This document shows, piece after piece, positions 36,987 through 48,719 of a stretch of 64,000 bases of DNA. A program made the position numbers and the translations under genes. Numbering within the stretch: the first letter of the stretch is position 1; each line of letters starts with the position of its first letter. The notes beneath the pieces are model-generated. The model was not told the origin of the DNA, ran no database searches, and worked only from the letters and a program-made list of their open reading frames with translations. The stretch covers positions 18,202,664-18,266,663 of the forward strand of contig NC_135221.1 in assembly GCF_052324685.1 (NCBI RefSeq), given 5' to 3'. Origin of the DNA: Brachyhypopomus gauderio (taxonomy: Eukaryota; Chordata; Actinopteri; Gymnotiformes; Hypopomidae).

Positions 36987-39900
36987 TTATGGATCAACAA
37001 GGCAAACATCTAAAATACAGAACTTGGCTCTACAAGTAGGACATGGTACTGTGCTGCTCAGCCATGTCTCGGGCCGCGTCTGGTCCTGGCGGCTTGCGAA
37101 CCATTTCCCCATGCAAACGATGCACCACATAGGACGGCAGTAGCACTCCTGGCATTCGCTGTCATCTTGACACAGGCGCATGAGTTTTATGTTGGCAGTC
37201 ACTTGCATACATCCAATACAGGGCTCTAGTTCCTGAGACAGGAGAAAGACATTTCAGTTGACTTAAGCTTTAAGAGACCATACAAGTATCCTATTTAACT
37301 GGACGGAAAGTATGAATTGTATGTAAATACATTGTATAACAAACATTAGTACAATAAAAGATGAGTTAAACACTACAACAAAAAGTAGCATAACTTTCAC
37401 AAGAAAAATGATATCTGGCTAGATGGCTAAAATTAATTTGGGTCCAGTACTAGCATCTAGTAACTAAAAGCATACTGAGGCTTGTTAGGGAGAGGAATGG
37501 AGATATTAGCCTTGTGTAAATTTGCTATTATTACAAAACCAACAATAAATGTGTTTTTTTTTTTTACGTAAGTAGTTCCAAACTATCACAGTTCACAGGC
37601 TCCACAACAGATATAAGAGCCCATTTGAGAATACTGGTGTACTTGTCTCACCTGTCCACTTCTGTGTGTATAAACCTGGTTCATTTCAACATGAGATTTA
37701 AATGTTTCCAGGAAGAGCTCACTCAGAGTCAAATGGACAACCACATTAGCAGCATTTCTGATTGGTGCATGTAATTTCTCACGTAATTCTCCATACTCTG
37801 TTGAATTCAACCTGACGGAAACAGAATTATCACATTTTAGAATAAGAGGTTGAAGACATGACAATAACTTTAAAAAACCAAAAATAAAATACCTTATATC
37901 AAAGGATTTAATGCTGGGATTAATGCTAGCAACAGTAATAGTAAGAATCTGAACCGGAGTGTTTGAGTCAGGAGTCAGGTCATGCTGTCTTGAGTCTATA
38001 ACAGTCAGATGTGTGTCCTGCTGCTGAGCAATGTGCAGTCGGTACGCTGTAACCTTCATCACCCATGTGTCAGTGACAATTACTCTGGCATCAGGTGGAC
38101 CTGTTGCAAATTTGTCAATCCGGCGAAATTCTGTATTGATTGATGATGCAACGGCCCTCCAGCTGGACTGTGGTAAAGCAAACATTTCCAGTCTCTTAGA
38201 GATTGGATGATTTGCCCATCCATGTCTGGACCAATAGAATGCAAGGGCAGCACTCCAAAGTTGAAAAGCCACGGTGAGTCCAAAATAGATCTGCCATCCC
38301 TGACTTGCCAGATGAATGAACATAAGGTTCTTTTCTGGTTCTGCAAAACACATTCCTATGTAGTAGCCTAAAAGTAAAAACATACAGATTAAAACATGCA
38401 TATATGAAATATATGAAACTGTAAATAATAACAATCTTAAATATAGCCGCAAGCGGCGATTGGCGGGTTCACACAAAAAAAGGCAAAAAAGCCCAAAGGG
38501 TCTTTTAGACCAACAAATAGGCCTCTTGGCCTCAATAGGCAAAAAGAAGCCCAATAGGTCATTTAGACCCAAAAGTGAATAGAAGCTGTTTGAGTGGAAA
38601 AAATGCATAAGTAAATCAATGTGACAAAACATTCAATTCAACTGAGGCACTAAAGGCCCAAAAGGATCAAAATAATGTGTATTGGCAAAATGATTCAGAT
38701 CACAGAACTAAATCACATGCTGAGATCAGCTTTGTGTGCGTTTGTGTGGTGTTTCATGTGAGCAATTGTTTTCAGTCAGTTTCGGTGTTTGGCCACTAGA
38801 TGGAGCCCAAGTACTATGATACTGATATCTCATTAATCTCAGTAATGCAATGACATTTTGGTGAATTAAAAGGTTCATTTCTGGTCAGGCAGTGCACTTT
38901 TTGTTATGAGATGTAATTGCAATGTTATAGATCTCATTGATCTGAATCATACAAGCCCCATTACTTGTCTGTATTCTGCATAACAAGATTGCTGCGTGAG
39001 TTTTTATGATTTCTCAGGTTTTTGGGTACTGTAGCGCCTCCGACAGGCCAATTTGAACCAAACTTGGCCTACCTCACAAGGACCTCAGTGTATAAAAGCC
39101 TTTCAAATTGGGAGTTGATCACTTACATGATTTATGAGTTATAGCAATAAAGGTCATTTATGGCATGGCCAGAAGGATATAATGGAAAAATTGATCAATC
39201 AGACAAATAAAAATGCAACATTTTTTCCTTATTTTGTTAACTACAGTGTCTACAGATTATGCCTATGCCATTTTTGCCATCATTGGATCAAATTCCTAGG
39301 ACTAGTTCTTAAAGAGCTATTTTCAAACAATTGATGAATGTGACAAAAGTATGCATTTTTTAATAGGACTTGTAATTGCAAAGTTGTCAGGTCTACTGCA
39401 TGGTATAAAAAGAAACAAGTTGCATGTTCCTAAGTGAAAATTTGGAGGAGTTATGCATGATTTTCACAAATAGCGCCACCTAGTGGCCAAATGTTTCAAC
39501 ACTGCACAGTATGACACATAGTCCTGGGATATGCACAGTGATGAGGTTTCATGTTGATTGGCCAATGGTAAGTCTGTCAAATGGCCAATTAATTCAAATA
39601 AAAATTAATTGGCTCATGGCGGCCATGTTTTTTGAGTGATGAGGTCATCATTGTGTGCCTTGATACTACTTGGGCCCCTGATGATGCCTGTAAAGTTTGG
39701 GCTTGATGTGACTAATAGTTTCTGAGAAACAAATTTCCCCATGTTATAGCGCCCCCTATTGGACAATCGTGGCCAGCTTTGACCTGTGACCTCTGAGTCA
39801 TGTGCCCTAACAACTGATAAATTTTCATAAAGATAGGTCAAAGCATTGCTGAGATATAGCTGCTGAAGTGAATTTGGCCACGCCTCAGAGCTATTGATTG

Positions 39901-41470
39901 ACATGTCACAACGACACTGTATGCAAATGTAACAATTTTGTTCAAATTTATTGATAATGAGATTCTTCTGAATATTTTGACACCAAGATTGAACAAATCC
40001 GATGAAAAACCAGGGACTAGTATAAAAAAGTAGGTTTTGCATATTATGCAAATTAGCAAAAAATCTAAGTAGGCGGAGCTTAATGGTTCTTGAGGCTTTT
40101 TTGTTTGTCTGGAGCCAAGGAATGCACCTGAAGTGGAATTTTGTTTCTAGGACCTACGGGGTGGGAGATATGGACCAAAACGCAAAATGCTGCGCTATAG
40201 CGCCACCATCAGGCCAATGTGGGTCTCTGTACTTTAGCACGGTCCCGCAAACAGACTACACCAGTCTGCCAAGTTTGGTCTCCCTGGGCCTTACGGTCTA
40301 GGCTGCAGTATGCGTTTTATGCGGAGAAAAATAATAATAATAATAAGAAAGAAAAATCCGAGCAATAACAATAGGTTTCCCACACTATGTGTGTGAACCC
40401 TAATAAGGTAAAGATAAAAAACCTGCAAAACTATCTTAAGTAGTTTTAACTTGTTTAATGCCTGCTAATTGCTATGACAAATTAGTTTGCTTGATACTAT
40501 TGGCTTTAAAGTCTTTTGTAAGACACTCCTGACCCATAATGTTTTAAAAATTGACATCAGTATCAGCTGGACCCAAATCCAGTGCTGAATTCTGTTATCA
40601 TTTGTAGCTGATTAAATGATTAATGTAACTGATTGGCCCCATCGTCATAACACGGGACTCCTAGGTTAAGTGTAGGGTGGAAATCTTCAGGACCTGCAAG
40701 ACTGTGACTTAAACGACTAGTCCACAACAACAAAATATGACAGAGCCAAAAAGTTACTCACTAGCTCAACTTCAGCGCTTTGGCCTCTTTTTGAACATTT
40801 GGTTCATTTTGAAGCCGGTATTTATGTGGTTTGCGTGCCTTCTGAGGTTAATACGCCTTTAAGAACCTAAACGCGATATGACCGGCGCCACTAACGTACG
40901 TGTCCGTGTTGTGAGTGGGAAGTGAGCAGCTTGCGCTGAAGTGAAGAAAGAAACGCGACGCTTTCGCCTTGGAAACTTAATGACAAACTCATCTGATAAT
41001 CTGAAGCGGAAAACATTTAGCATCCGTGTTCGTGGTGTTTTTATTTCTCCTGTTTTTATTTCTCCGAAAACACTATAGCTAGCGGAGAATGTTAACTAGC
41101 TAGTTAGCGCTTCAAATATGCGTTTCATGAAGAATTCCCTAAAATACGTATTCCTTAACACACTCGCAAGAGCTCCACACACACAAAAAACCCCTTTAAC
41201 ACTTAAAGAATACGTTAAAAGTAACTAACTAGATATGTTAGCTAGTTTAAAAGGCGAAGGCCTACCGAATGGTAAAGAACAGTGTATTAAAAAAGTCAGC
41301 GTTGTTCTCTTGATGTGGTATTGAATAAAGCCAATGTCTTCGCTGCCAAGCCATTCTGAGAAAATATTCTGCACAGTCAACCCCGCCGAACGAAATTCAT
41401 TAGGTGTGAACAGGACGCATATAGCAAATACAACATAAGCAAAAGTAAACGTTGTGTCCATCGCATCCAT
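36987..41470 (-). CDS. tmem129: TMEM129, ER-membrane E3 ubiquitin ligase
   Basis: Exons in transcript order are 41470-41266, 38367-37893, 37811-37652 and 37232-36987. They join in frame to 361 aa; human TMEM129 is 362. Residues 1-120 hold three hydrophobic spans and the family start TFTFAYVVFAICVLFTPNEF. The middle keeps the signature SSINTEFRRIDKFATGPP and VIVTDTWVMKVTAYR. The C terminus is the atypical cysteine-only RING: ELEPCIGCM, QECYCRPMWCIVCMGKWFAS and VPCPTCRAKFCILDVC. In human cells it works with Derlin in ER-associated degradation and is hijacked in US11-driven MHC-I loss. Intron 1 is large because of a 2-kb repeat. The identification is secure. Confidence 0.97.
38447..40402. mobile_element. 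Dispersed repeat in TMEM129 intron 1, ~1.95 kb
   Basis: It begins 'tagccgcaagcggcgattgg' followed by cgggttcacac and ends 'cacactatgtgtgtgaaccc', so GGGTTCACAC is inverted at the two ends. The interior repeats phrases such as 'agcgccacctagtggccaaa', 'tagcgccccctattgg' and 'tagcgccaccatcaggccaa' and ends in an AATAATAAT run. I recall this as a common non-coding fish repeat; its class is not certain, and no transposase or reverse transcriptase is visible. Confidence 0.65.
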
Positions 41471-42439
41471 AACGTGGCAGTAGCGTATCTCTGGCTAGCT
41501 ACCCTTCCGTATTGGGTCATGTGGTGTCAATAAACCTTGCCCACGTTAAAGTGCGCCTGGCCTGTGGACGCAAATTCCACCACAACCATTTTGATGTTAC
41601 CAAAGGGGAGAAAACCCTATCCAGCATACACCAGCCTGAAGACACAGCTGTCTGACAAACTGCTTCATGACTTAGGGAGCAGAGGGCTTGGATAAAAAAT
41701 GACGATAAGAATGTTCTGGACTACAGATAATTTTTTTTTGCCAGGTGATCATTAACCTGGAATGATGTACTTGTTTAAAGCAACATTTTAAAGTTATTCA
41801 ACCCTGTTAACCCTGATGTGGCAAGTAGTAGCTAATTAGAATGATCAACAGAATGTCTATTGGGCCAAAGGAAATAGAAGTTCTCTTTTTTAGCAGTGGT
41901 GAAATTTTTATTCAGAAGCCAAAAAGAGACAAGAGCCTTGATTTAATCCTTTTTTTCTAATCCTTTAGGGTTTAATTTTTACAGGATAATGCATACTTAA
42001 TAGATGAAAACAGAACAGTACATTGCTTACATCTTACCACCTGAAGCATACTGGGTTCATGCCCATATTAGGCCTCTGGGTCTAAAGAGATTTTTCTCTA
42101 GAAAATTGTTTTAAAATTGAAGGCCTTCCTCTTACATTACAAGAGGAAATTGTTGCCCAGTGTGTCCACTGCATATCCTGTTGAAAAAAATGATGCAAAG
42201 TGGGTATGGAGAGAAACACAAGAAAATGCAACTCAACAGAATTACAGCATTCAGTCACATGACAATTACACTACTCACTAAGGACCTCTCATTGGCATCA
42301 GCCAATGGCAGAGCTCATGGGGCTTTGTGAGTATCTTTGGAATTATCAAGTTTCACAAGTATCTGTATGGGAGGAGAAGCCCAGACCACAGCTAGTGTCC
42401 AAACATGGGCGGACCATTTAAGCATTTATAAATATTGGA
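41471..42439. other. Promoter side of TMEM129 and intergenic DNA
   Basis: The first ~100 bases contain the TMEM129 promoter and 5' UTR (minus strand). The rest is AT-rich and may include decayed Gypsy sequence in front of the pol remnant, but I cannot show it. Confidence 0.4.
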
Positions 42440-43910
42440 TTGTTCAAACCTGGCAAATTTGATTTCAGTGCTAAATGCATTGGGCAGGTTACCACTCTCT
42501 GAGTGTCTGGGAGATGATACTGAGACCCAGCAATTTCTGACGTTGCACCTGATGAAGGCAGCTCCTGTGATTGCAAATCATGTTAAGCGGTGGATGTCGA
42601 TTGATCCAGTTTTTCCACAGATACACCCAATATGTTCTGAAAGGGTGGTGCAACTACTGTTGTAGTACAACCTCAACTCACACCTTACCATCAAAAAGGA
42701 TAGAAGTTCAGTATCTGTGATAGATGTGTACATGGATGTGTACTTTGGATGGATGTGTCCACAGCAAATGTATGTGGGCATGTCCCATGTGAACGGTGTG
42801 GCTTGGTCCTATGTGTTGTGGCCCAGCATAGACAAGGATGTCAAAAAAGCTATTCACTCGTGAAAAATGCCCAAGCCACCAGAACGCTACACCCACATCA
42901 CCACTGTGTTCTAGGGGACCATTAATGGAAATGATATTCCTAGTCATAATGGATGGTAATTCAAAATGTCTAGAAGCATACATCCACATCACAGGTCACT
43001 ATTGAGAAATTACATCAAAGCTTCAGTGTTTTGGTTTACCATAAGTATTAGCCTCAGAAAATGGGCCCAGCATCACATGCACAGAATTTGAGAAGTTCAT
43101 GAAGCAGAATACCATTAGGCACATGAGGTCTCCTCCATTCCATCCAGAATACCATTAGGCACATGAGGTCTCCTCCATTCCATCCAGAATACCATTAGGC
43201 ACATGAGGTCTCCTCCATTCCATCCAGAATACCATTAGGCACATGAGGTCTCCTCCATTCCATCCAGAATACCATTAGGCACATGAGGTCTCCTCCATTC
43301 CATCCAGAATACCATTAGGCACATGAGGTCTGCTCCATTCCATCCAGAATACCATTAGGCACATGAGGTCTCCTCCATTCCATCCAGAATACCATTAGGC
43401 ACATGAGGTCTCCTCCATTCCATCCAGAATACCATTAGGCACATGAGGTCTGCTCCATTCCATCCAGCCACAAATGGTCTGGCAGAGCAAGCTGTTCAGA
43501 CTTTAAAGTAAGAGGAGACCCGATTGAAACAAAGCTGTCCAGGTTTTTGTTTAGGTACTGAATTACTCCACATGATACTACAGTTGTGTTGCTAGGTGAG
43601 TTGGTGATGTCAAGGAGAATGAGTTCTGCTTTCAATTTGCTGACACCCAACATCACGCCGGGGTGCATAGCAAGTAACTGAAACTGAAAGAAAACCGAGA
43701 CACCTAAAACTGAGATGTTTCACGTGAGGAAGTGCTTGATTGGAACTATGGATACAGCTTTGGCAGAGAACTGCACAAGCCTGTCACCCTGAGCTATGGG
43801 AAAATCTGGACGAGACATGTAGATCAACTTTGTTTTCCAAAGCAGCTAGAAAACACCAAACCTTCACCAAGCTTGTACTGGATCCTTGTGAATTGTCAGT
43901 GACAGAACCA
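42440..43910 (+). pseudogene. Dead Ty3/Gypsy pol (RNase H end and integrase)
   Basis: Several frames read a continuous Gypsy pol C-terminal half. First comes LNALGRLPLSECLGDDTE and VKRWMSIDPVF after the RNase H domain. Then the integrase zinc-finger lead-in (WPSIDKDVKKAIHS), the core (TEFEKFMKQNTIRHMRSPPF, then HPATNGLAEQAVQT across frames), and a tail matching YGYSFGRELHKPVT across frames. Stops and shifts are frequent, and a 40-bp minisatellite sits inside the core. Reverse transcriptase and gag are absent. A sequence at about 44624-44735 starting TGTCACGGATTTTTGG could be part of its LTR. Confidence 0.8.
43107..43466. repeat. 40-bp minisatellite, nine perfect-phase units
   Basis: The unit starts gaataccattaggcacatga and ends attccatcca. 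It is repeated nine times from 43107 with no spacing variation. Units 6 (43307) and 9 (43427) share the same C-to-G change (tctcctcc to tctgctcc); the others look identical. One unit is part of the integrase core, so eight were added. Since 40 is not a multiple of 3, the array breaks the frame. Confidence 0.97.
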
Positions 43911-44802
43911 GCCAAGAGCCATTAAGCTGCTATCAAGGAACAGGTGGGCCCACACGGATCCTCCTAGCACACCTGCAGTAGTTGTATAGCAAACGAGAGC
44001 ATCACCCACCAGAGAAGGTGAAAGACTTTGCTTTTGTTGAAGTCTCTGTAATAAAATAAAATAAAATGGTGAGACAGATGGAAATATGTTATATGGGAGA
44101 GCATTGTAAGAACATGGTGCCAATGAATGAGGACAAAACATCTGTAATGTATTAGCAAGCTTAGTCTTTACATCACAAAGACATCCTTACAACAACGTAA
44201 GCATGTCATTTTTGAAAATAATAATTTCGATTTTTATTTTTGAACTACCCTATGCGATGTGAGCTCAGTTTGTGCATTCTCAATGTACACTTTAGATCAA
44301 TCAACACATTTAAGAGTTACTAAAGTGTCACTAATTATTGATTATTTTTGTTTGTCCATCCCACTTGACACCTGATACTGTAATGTTATCACTTTCTGTC
44401 TTTTGTTGCACATGTTCTTTGTTTTTTTTCTACTCAGGTAGTGCACATTTTCACCTCTGTATCCATATTACCTGTGTCCCATTATCTCATTAAGTTGTTC
44501 CGTATCTAAGCCCTTTCTGTTTAAATGAAGTCAGTTATTAATGTTACATTGGCTTTCTATTATTCCTGTTAGCACGTTTGTGTTCATTTTATTACTTTCA
44601 TTGTTTCCTTCATTTAGATTGTGTCACGGATTTTTGGTTTGCGCACTTTATTCATTAAACCCTCCTTTTCCCTGAGACTTGGCTTGATCGCTTCCATTTT
44701 ATTTCGAACTCCCTGCCTGTTAATAATATAACAGTGCTAATAATATTATTATAATATTCTGTAGTATTACAAAAAACACACAATGGCTAGAATCATTATT
44801 AA
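43911..44802. other. Intergenic DNA with possible Gypsy LTR remnant
   Basis: It contains an (AAAAT)n stretch near 44051-44066 and an LTR-like segment near 44624-44735 (TGTCACGG start, ATTAAA signal). No gene. It includes the downstream side of the cytokine-like gene. Confidence 0.4.
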
Positions 44803-44808
44803 TTTATT
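44803..44808 (-). terminator. Poly(A) signal of the cytokine-like gene
   Basis: AATAAA on the minus strand, 80 bases after the stop codon and just after the AU-rich elements. Confidence 0.65.
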
Positions 44809-44821
44809 CATTCATTAATAC

Positions 44822-44856
44822 TAAATAAATAGTCATAACAATATAAAAGAATAAAT
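44822..44856 (-). promoter_or_regulatory. AU-rich element in 3' UTR of the cytokine-like gene
   Basis: The minus strand carries three ATTTA pentamers (44856-44852, 44830-44826 and 44826-44822), the last two overlapping as TATTTATTTAG, all between stop codon and poly(A) signal. Overlapping AUUUA motifs mark unstable mRNAs of cytokines and early-response genes. Confidence 0.6.
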
Positions 44857-44887
44857 AGCTAACAGTAGATAGATAACATAACAATAA

Positions 44888-46338
44888 CTAGCTATTCGAT
44901 ATTTGGTACAGAGTTTTGATGTGTTCCAAAAATGGTCTCTGAGCCAGTGGCTGCTCACACAATGTGGTCTTATCACTCCCTATATCCTGAGGAAAAAAGG
45001 AGAAAATTCATTAAAAGTGCAGAGTAATTTTTCATGGGGGTTTTTATGTTGGTATAGCATATTACAATTCATTTAACCACAATTTTCCTTATTATACATT
45101 TGACTTTCAAAAAAAAAAAAAAAGATATACAATACATGACTTTGACCCAATGAAGATCTCAGAGCTACAGAAAACATTGGACTGATAATGGTATCTTGAA
45201 GCAGACGTTTTTCACCAAAGATCTTTTTTTGTGTCTTTTTGTAATTTAAAAAACTTAACAGTGCTACTTAATCAAGTGTCTGCAAATTGTTCAGAGGTTA
45301 AAAACATTTCCTACTTCATTCTCCATATCTGTCAGTAGACACAACCTGTTTTTATGCGATTTTGTAATTCAAATGAAATGGCTGATTTACCTGAAGTATG
45401 TCAAGCACTCTACATATGTTGTGTGTCTTTTTGTTATTTTCGTCACAGATGAAGTTCAGCTCCTTTAGGCCTTCCTCAATGCACTTATCATCAGTACAGG
45501 TGTTCTAAAGATGGGACATTACACAGCGTATAAAGTCACTTGCAGTAGTAATCAGAATATATAAGAATATGAAACCCTATGAATGGCAATTATATAAATA
45601 AATGTACTTATATAAAAATGTCACTTACGTTTGTGTCTTCCTTACATTTGTGGGGCTTCCAAAGGCACTTGCATTCAGATGCCTTCAATAAAGAAAGAGT
45701 AAAAATCTAAATTTGTCTATTTTGAACTATAGGGATCAAAATGAAACCGTTTACAGGTCTTTCCCCCTAATAGAACTAATGCACTCAGTAAATCTGCAAA
45801 TGAATAGAGTCGGAAGGAAGTCACTGCAATGCACAAGTGATACAATCTAAACTTTATCAGATGAGAGACTTCTGACATAAATTTATGCATGACAGCTCAT
45901 TTGCTCCCATTAAAAATGCTACTATTTAACTGTTAAATTCCATATTATCATAACTGAATCCAGTTTAATCTCTTTTTTGATACTGAGTAGAGACAGAGAG
46001 TACTTACCACTTCATCACTGCAATTACTTGGACACTGTGAATTGCTCTGTGAACAGATGGCAAAGCGCTTTGTAAGCACTATATGTAAGTTGCTCTGGAT
46101 CTACTAAATGCCCAATTAAAATTATGTACAATTTTAACATTAAAATATTACATACTCATTTGAGTTTTTTGTAGTATATGGCAAATGTGCAGCATTTACT
46201 TACCATGATCATGACTGTTAGCTGTTTCTCAACTGGACGAAAGTCTATCTCAAACTCCGTTTGAACGGATCGACAGCTTACAAAAAGATGACAGCAAGTC
46301 ATTGAGAGCAAAATGATGAAATATGACGTGGTGCTCAT
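44888..46338 (-). CDS. Candidate short-chain class I cytokine (IL-4/13- or IL-2/15/21-like)
   Basis: Five exons, 46338-46204, 46046-46008, 45682-45629, 45504-45391 and 44986-44888, all with phase-0 GT-AG introns, give 146 aa. Residues 1-22 are a signal peptide (MSTTSYFIILLSMTCCHLFV). The mature part is small, helical and Cys-rich: a first helix ending exon 1 (FRPVEKQLTVMIM), a CPSNC loop, CKCLWKPHKCKE, a helix CIEEGLKELNFICDE, then THNICRVLDILQ, and the last helix LCEQPLAQRPFLEHIKTLY. The 45-codon first exon, phase-0 introns and a final C-E...FLE..K.L helix are the plan of IL-4, IL-13, IL-2, IL-15 and IL-21. The 'NICRVLDIL' and 'FLEHIKTLY' segments look most like IL-4; IL-21 and IL-15 also resemble the end. 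Five exons rather than four, and the two tiny Cys-rich exons, are unusual. The family is likely, the exact member unproven. Confidence 0.62.
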
Positions 46339-46396
46339 GGTTCTCTCTAAATGTTTGAATCCTGCTCACCCTGTATTTGTGTGGAGAGATGCACCT

Positions 46397-46403
46397 TATA
46401 AAA
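46397..46403 (-). promoter_or_regulatory. TATA box of the cytokine-like gene
   Basis: TTTATAA on the minus strand, 59 bases before the start codon, so the 5' UTR would be only about 30 bases. Confidence 0.65.
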
Positions 46404-46430
46404 CTCCTGAATAAAAATTCCATGGGAGAG

Positions 46431-46436
46431 GGAAAA
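46431..46436. promoter_or_regulatory. NFAT-like GGAAAA site
   Basis: GGAAAA lies about 30 bases upstream of the TATA box. T-cell cytokine promoters carry such sites. A six-base match alone is weak evidence. Confidence 0.35.
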
Positions 46437-46439
46437 CCC

Positions 46440-48719
46440 TTTTGCTACATTTAGTTCTATAGTTATTTGTCATATTGTACCCACAGCAGTTTTACCCAAG
46501 TGGTAAGGAAAACCTTGGCCATATTATTCACAAATGAGTTAACCACTATCTTTCTAATCTTGTACTACCTTGAATCACCCAGTGTTCAGCTGCATCATTA
46601 TGATGCTGTTTTTTCCAAAAGTCCTATAGGCAGGCATCTTTTTCAAGATTTTTTTTTTGTTCCATACTTTAATGAGTAAATAATTTTTCATTACTAACAG
46701 GGGAGTTTTTCCTGAACTCTACTCCAATTTAAACTGATTTAGCTGCTTATCACAATGCTCCTGATCATTTGTTTTAAAGACTGGACAGATATTCTGTTTG
46801 TGCACAGTTGAAAATATTATATAAAACGCTCTAAGTGCTCTTAAAGGTACTTGCTAAAGATCTGACACATGTAAGCTGAATACTGTACATCTAAAAGTGT
46901 ATAATTCTCAATGATCTGCACTATGCAGAGGGGGAATCAATAAACTAGGGTGTACTATTCTCCTCTTGGTAAACCCTCGAGAATACTCTAATCACCGCAG
47001 TAACTTCAGAGCAGGAAGAAGATGGAGATAAACAGATGGAGTTCAATTAGAGAACCTGATAAATTTCTCTGACAGTCACAAACTTATTTGCTGTCTATGC
47101 ACTTTAGCAACACTATAATATCTTTCAAAAGCCGCCCACCCATCCAATTAGTGAGTGAGAGGATTATGGAGATTTTGATTGTTATTTACAGTGATAATGT
47201 AAAAGATCAAGTAATTACAACATGTAACATGTTTCTACAAGTTATTGACTAGTTATTGTTGGTTATTACAGTTAGGATTGTTGCTTTGTAAGAATTTTGT
47301 AAGAACGTGAACATTTTGTGCCTGAAGCATATTTTAGCATACTTGGCTGATATTTTTTCTAGTTTTGTCTAGTGTCAAACATTATTCCTCACAGAATGTC
47401 AGGTTTACCACACATGAGCTTTGCGGGTGAGACATCCATTTACTGAAACCATCAAACCCTTTTTGTTTAGTATCATTTCTTCTCTCTGAATAGTTGCAAC
47501 ACAGGTGTAAAGTTACCCTGTTCCATCGTATGTTGATCTATCCGAAGTTAAATATTTTTTTTGATCAGTTAGTCAGGTGTACCTAATAAAGTGGCCGGTG
47601 AGTGTAGTGTTACACTTATAGAAGTCCCAAGTCATTAAATATTTGGGTTACATGCAGTAAACATTTAGCATGTGTACATGTTAACCAATTATAGACTTAC
47701 TTAGTTGGGATCATGTTGTGTTTAACAACGTGGTGGCAATGGATAAAGTGATTCCTTATCTGCGGTGGGAAGTCATGGTTTGCCTTCTAAGAAAGACAGG
47801 GAAAGCCCCTTCTACGAAGTAGAAACGTAGTTCTCAGAGGATTTTCTCTGTGATGACTAAGTAGTGGAGATGCCCTTCGTTATTACATTATCAGTAGGAT
47901 AATGAGGCATAGTATCTGTGGTTGACATGGTCAACTAAAGTGTGCATGTTATCAATATATTAAAGTTCACAAAAGTACATATTTCATACAAAATCGACTT
48001 CTCCAGAGCCATATGTATTGTGGCATATTTTGGAAAGGAGAGGCAGTAGCCAGGTCCAGAGTTGACGAAGGCTTTATTAATGCCTCAACAGCGTAATCAC
48101 ACAGATTAGACCTTGCCTTTCACATGAAACATGAGGGTAATGGAATGAATGCAGCAACATTACAGACAAGGAGGGAATTACTCATAACTGTACACATACA
48201 TAAAATGATACGGGGCAACTTAAACTAACAACACACGTAACCAGATACATAATCATTAATACGTGGCATAAACATCACATAAATCACAGAACAATACTGG
48301 AGGGCCCTTGGGAGTTAGCGTCATCCTCCATTGGACTGATGCTACAGTACTGTCAGTGTCAAATGGTCTTAGATATTTCCCACTGTAGTTTTTTTTTGGT
48401 GTTGAAGCCTGAAAGAAAAGTTCCTACCTGGCAAATCTCTACATCTCATTATGGACATTAAACTCTTATACACAGCCATTAGAGATGTAAGGCAATTACT
48501 TGTTGCAAAAACCGTCCCACTGATATTCTCTTAATTTGTCATTCTTATATCCCTTCACATTCTAAATCCTACACAAACTTGATCCCTTTCTCACATTTAT
48601 TAACACTTAAGAACATTTGCAGTATGTTTCCTGCAGAAAAGAATGGAAATATGTAGATTTCTTAAAGACGTCAGAGATAATGCCTTTGCTTGTATTTTAC
48701 TTGTTCACAGAATGGATTC
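46440..48719. other. Intergenic DNA with a Tc1 end fragment
   Basis: No gene is recognised. At 47575-47607 stands a lone 'gtgtacctaataaagtggcc' plus ggtgagtgta, the intact terminus of the Tc1 family seen at 11494 and 35665, without the rest of the element. Confidence 0.6.

Noticed and set aside
43107-43466. CRISPR-like array of 40-bp repeats
   Set aside because: The units are directly adjacent with no spacers, and the unit is integrase coding sequence; it is a minisatellite.
44888-46338. Chemokine or Kazal-type identity for the small secreted gene
   Set aside because: The cysteine spacing does not fit CC or CXC chemokines (CKC lies too late, after a long N-terminal helix) or a Kazal domain, and the five phase-0 exons do not fit either family.
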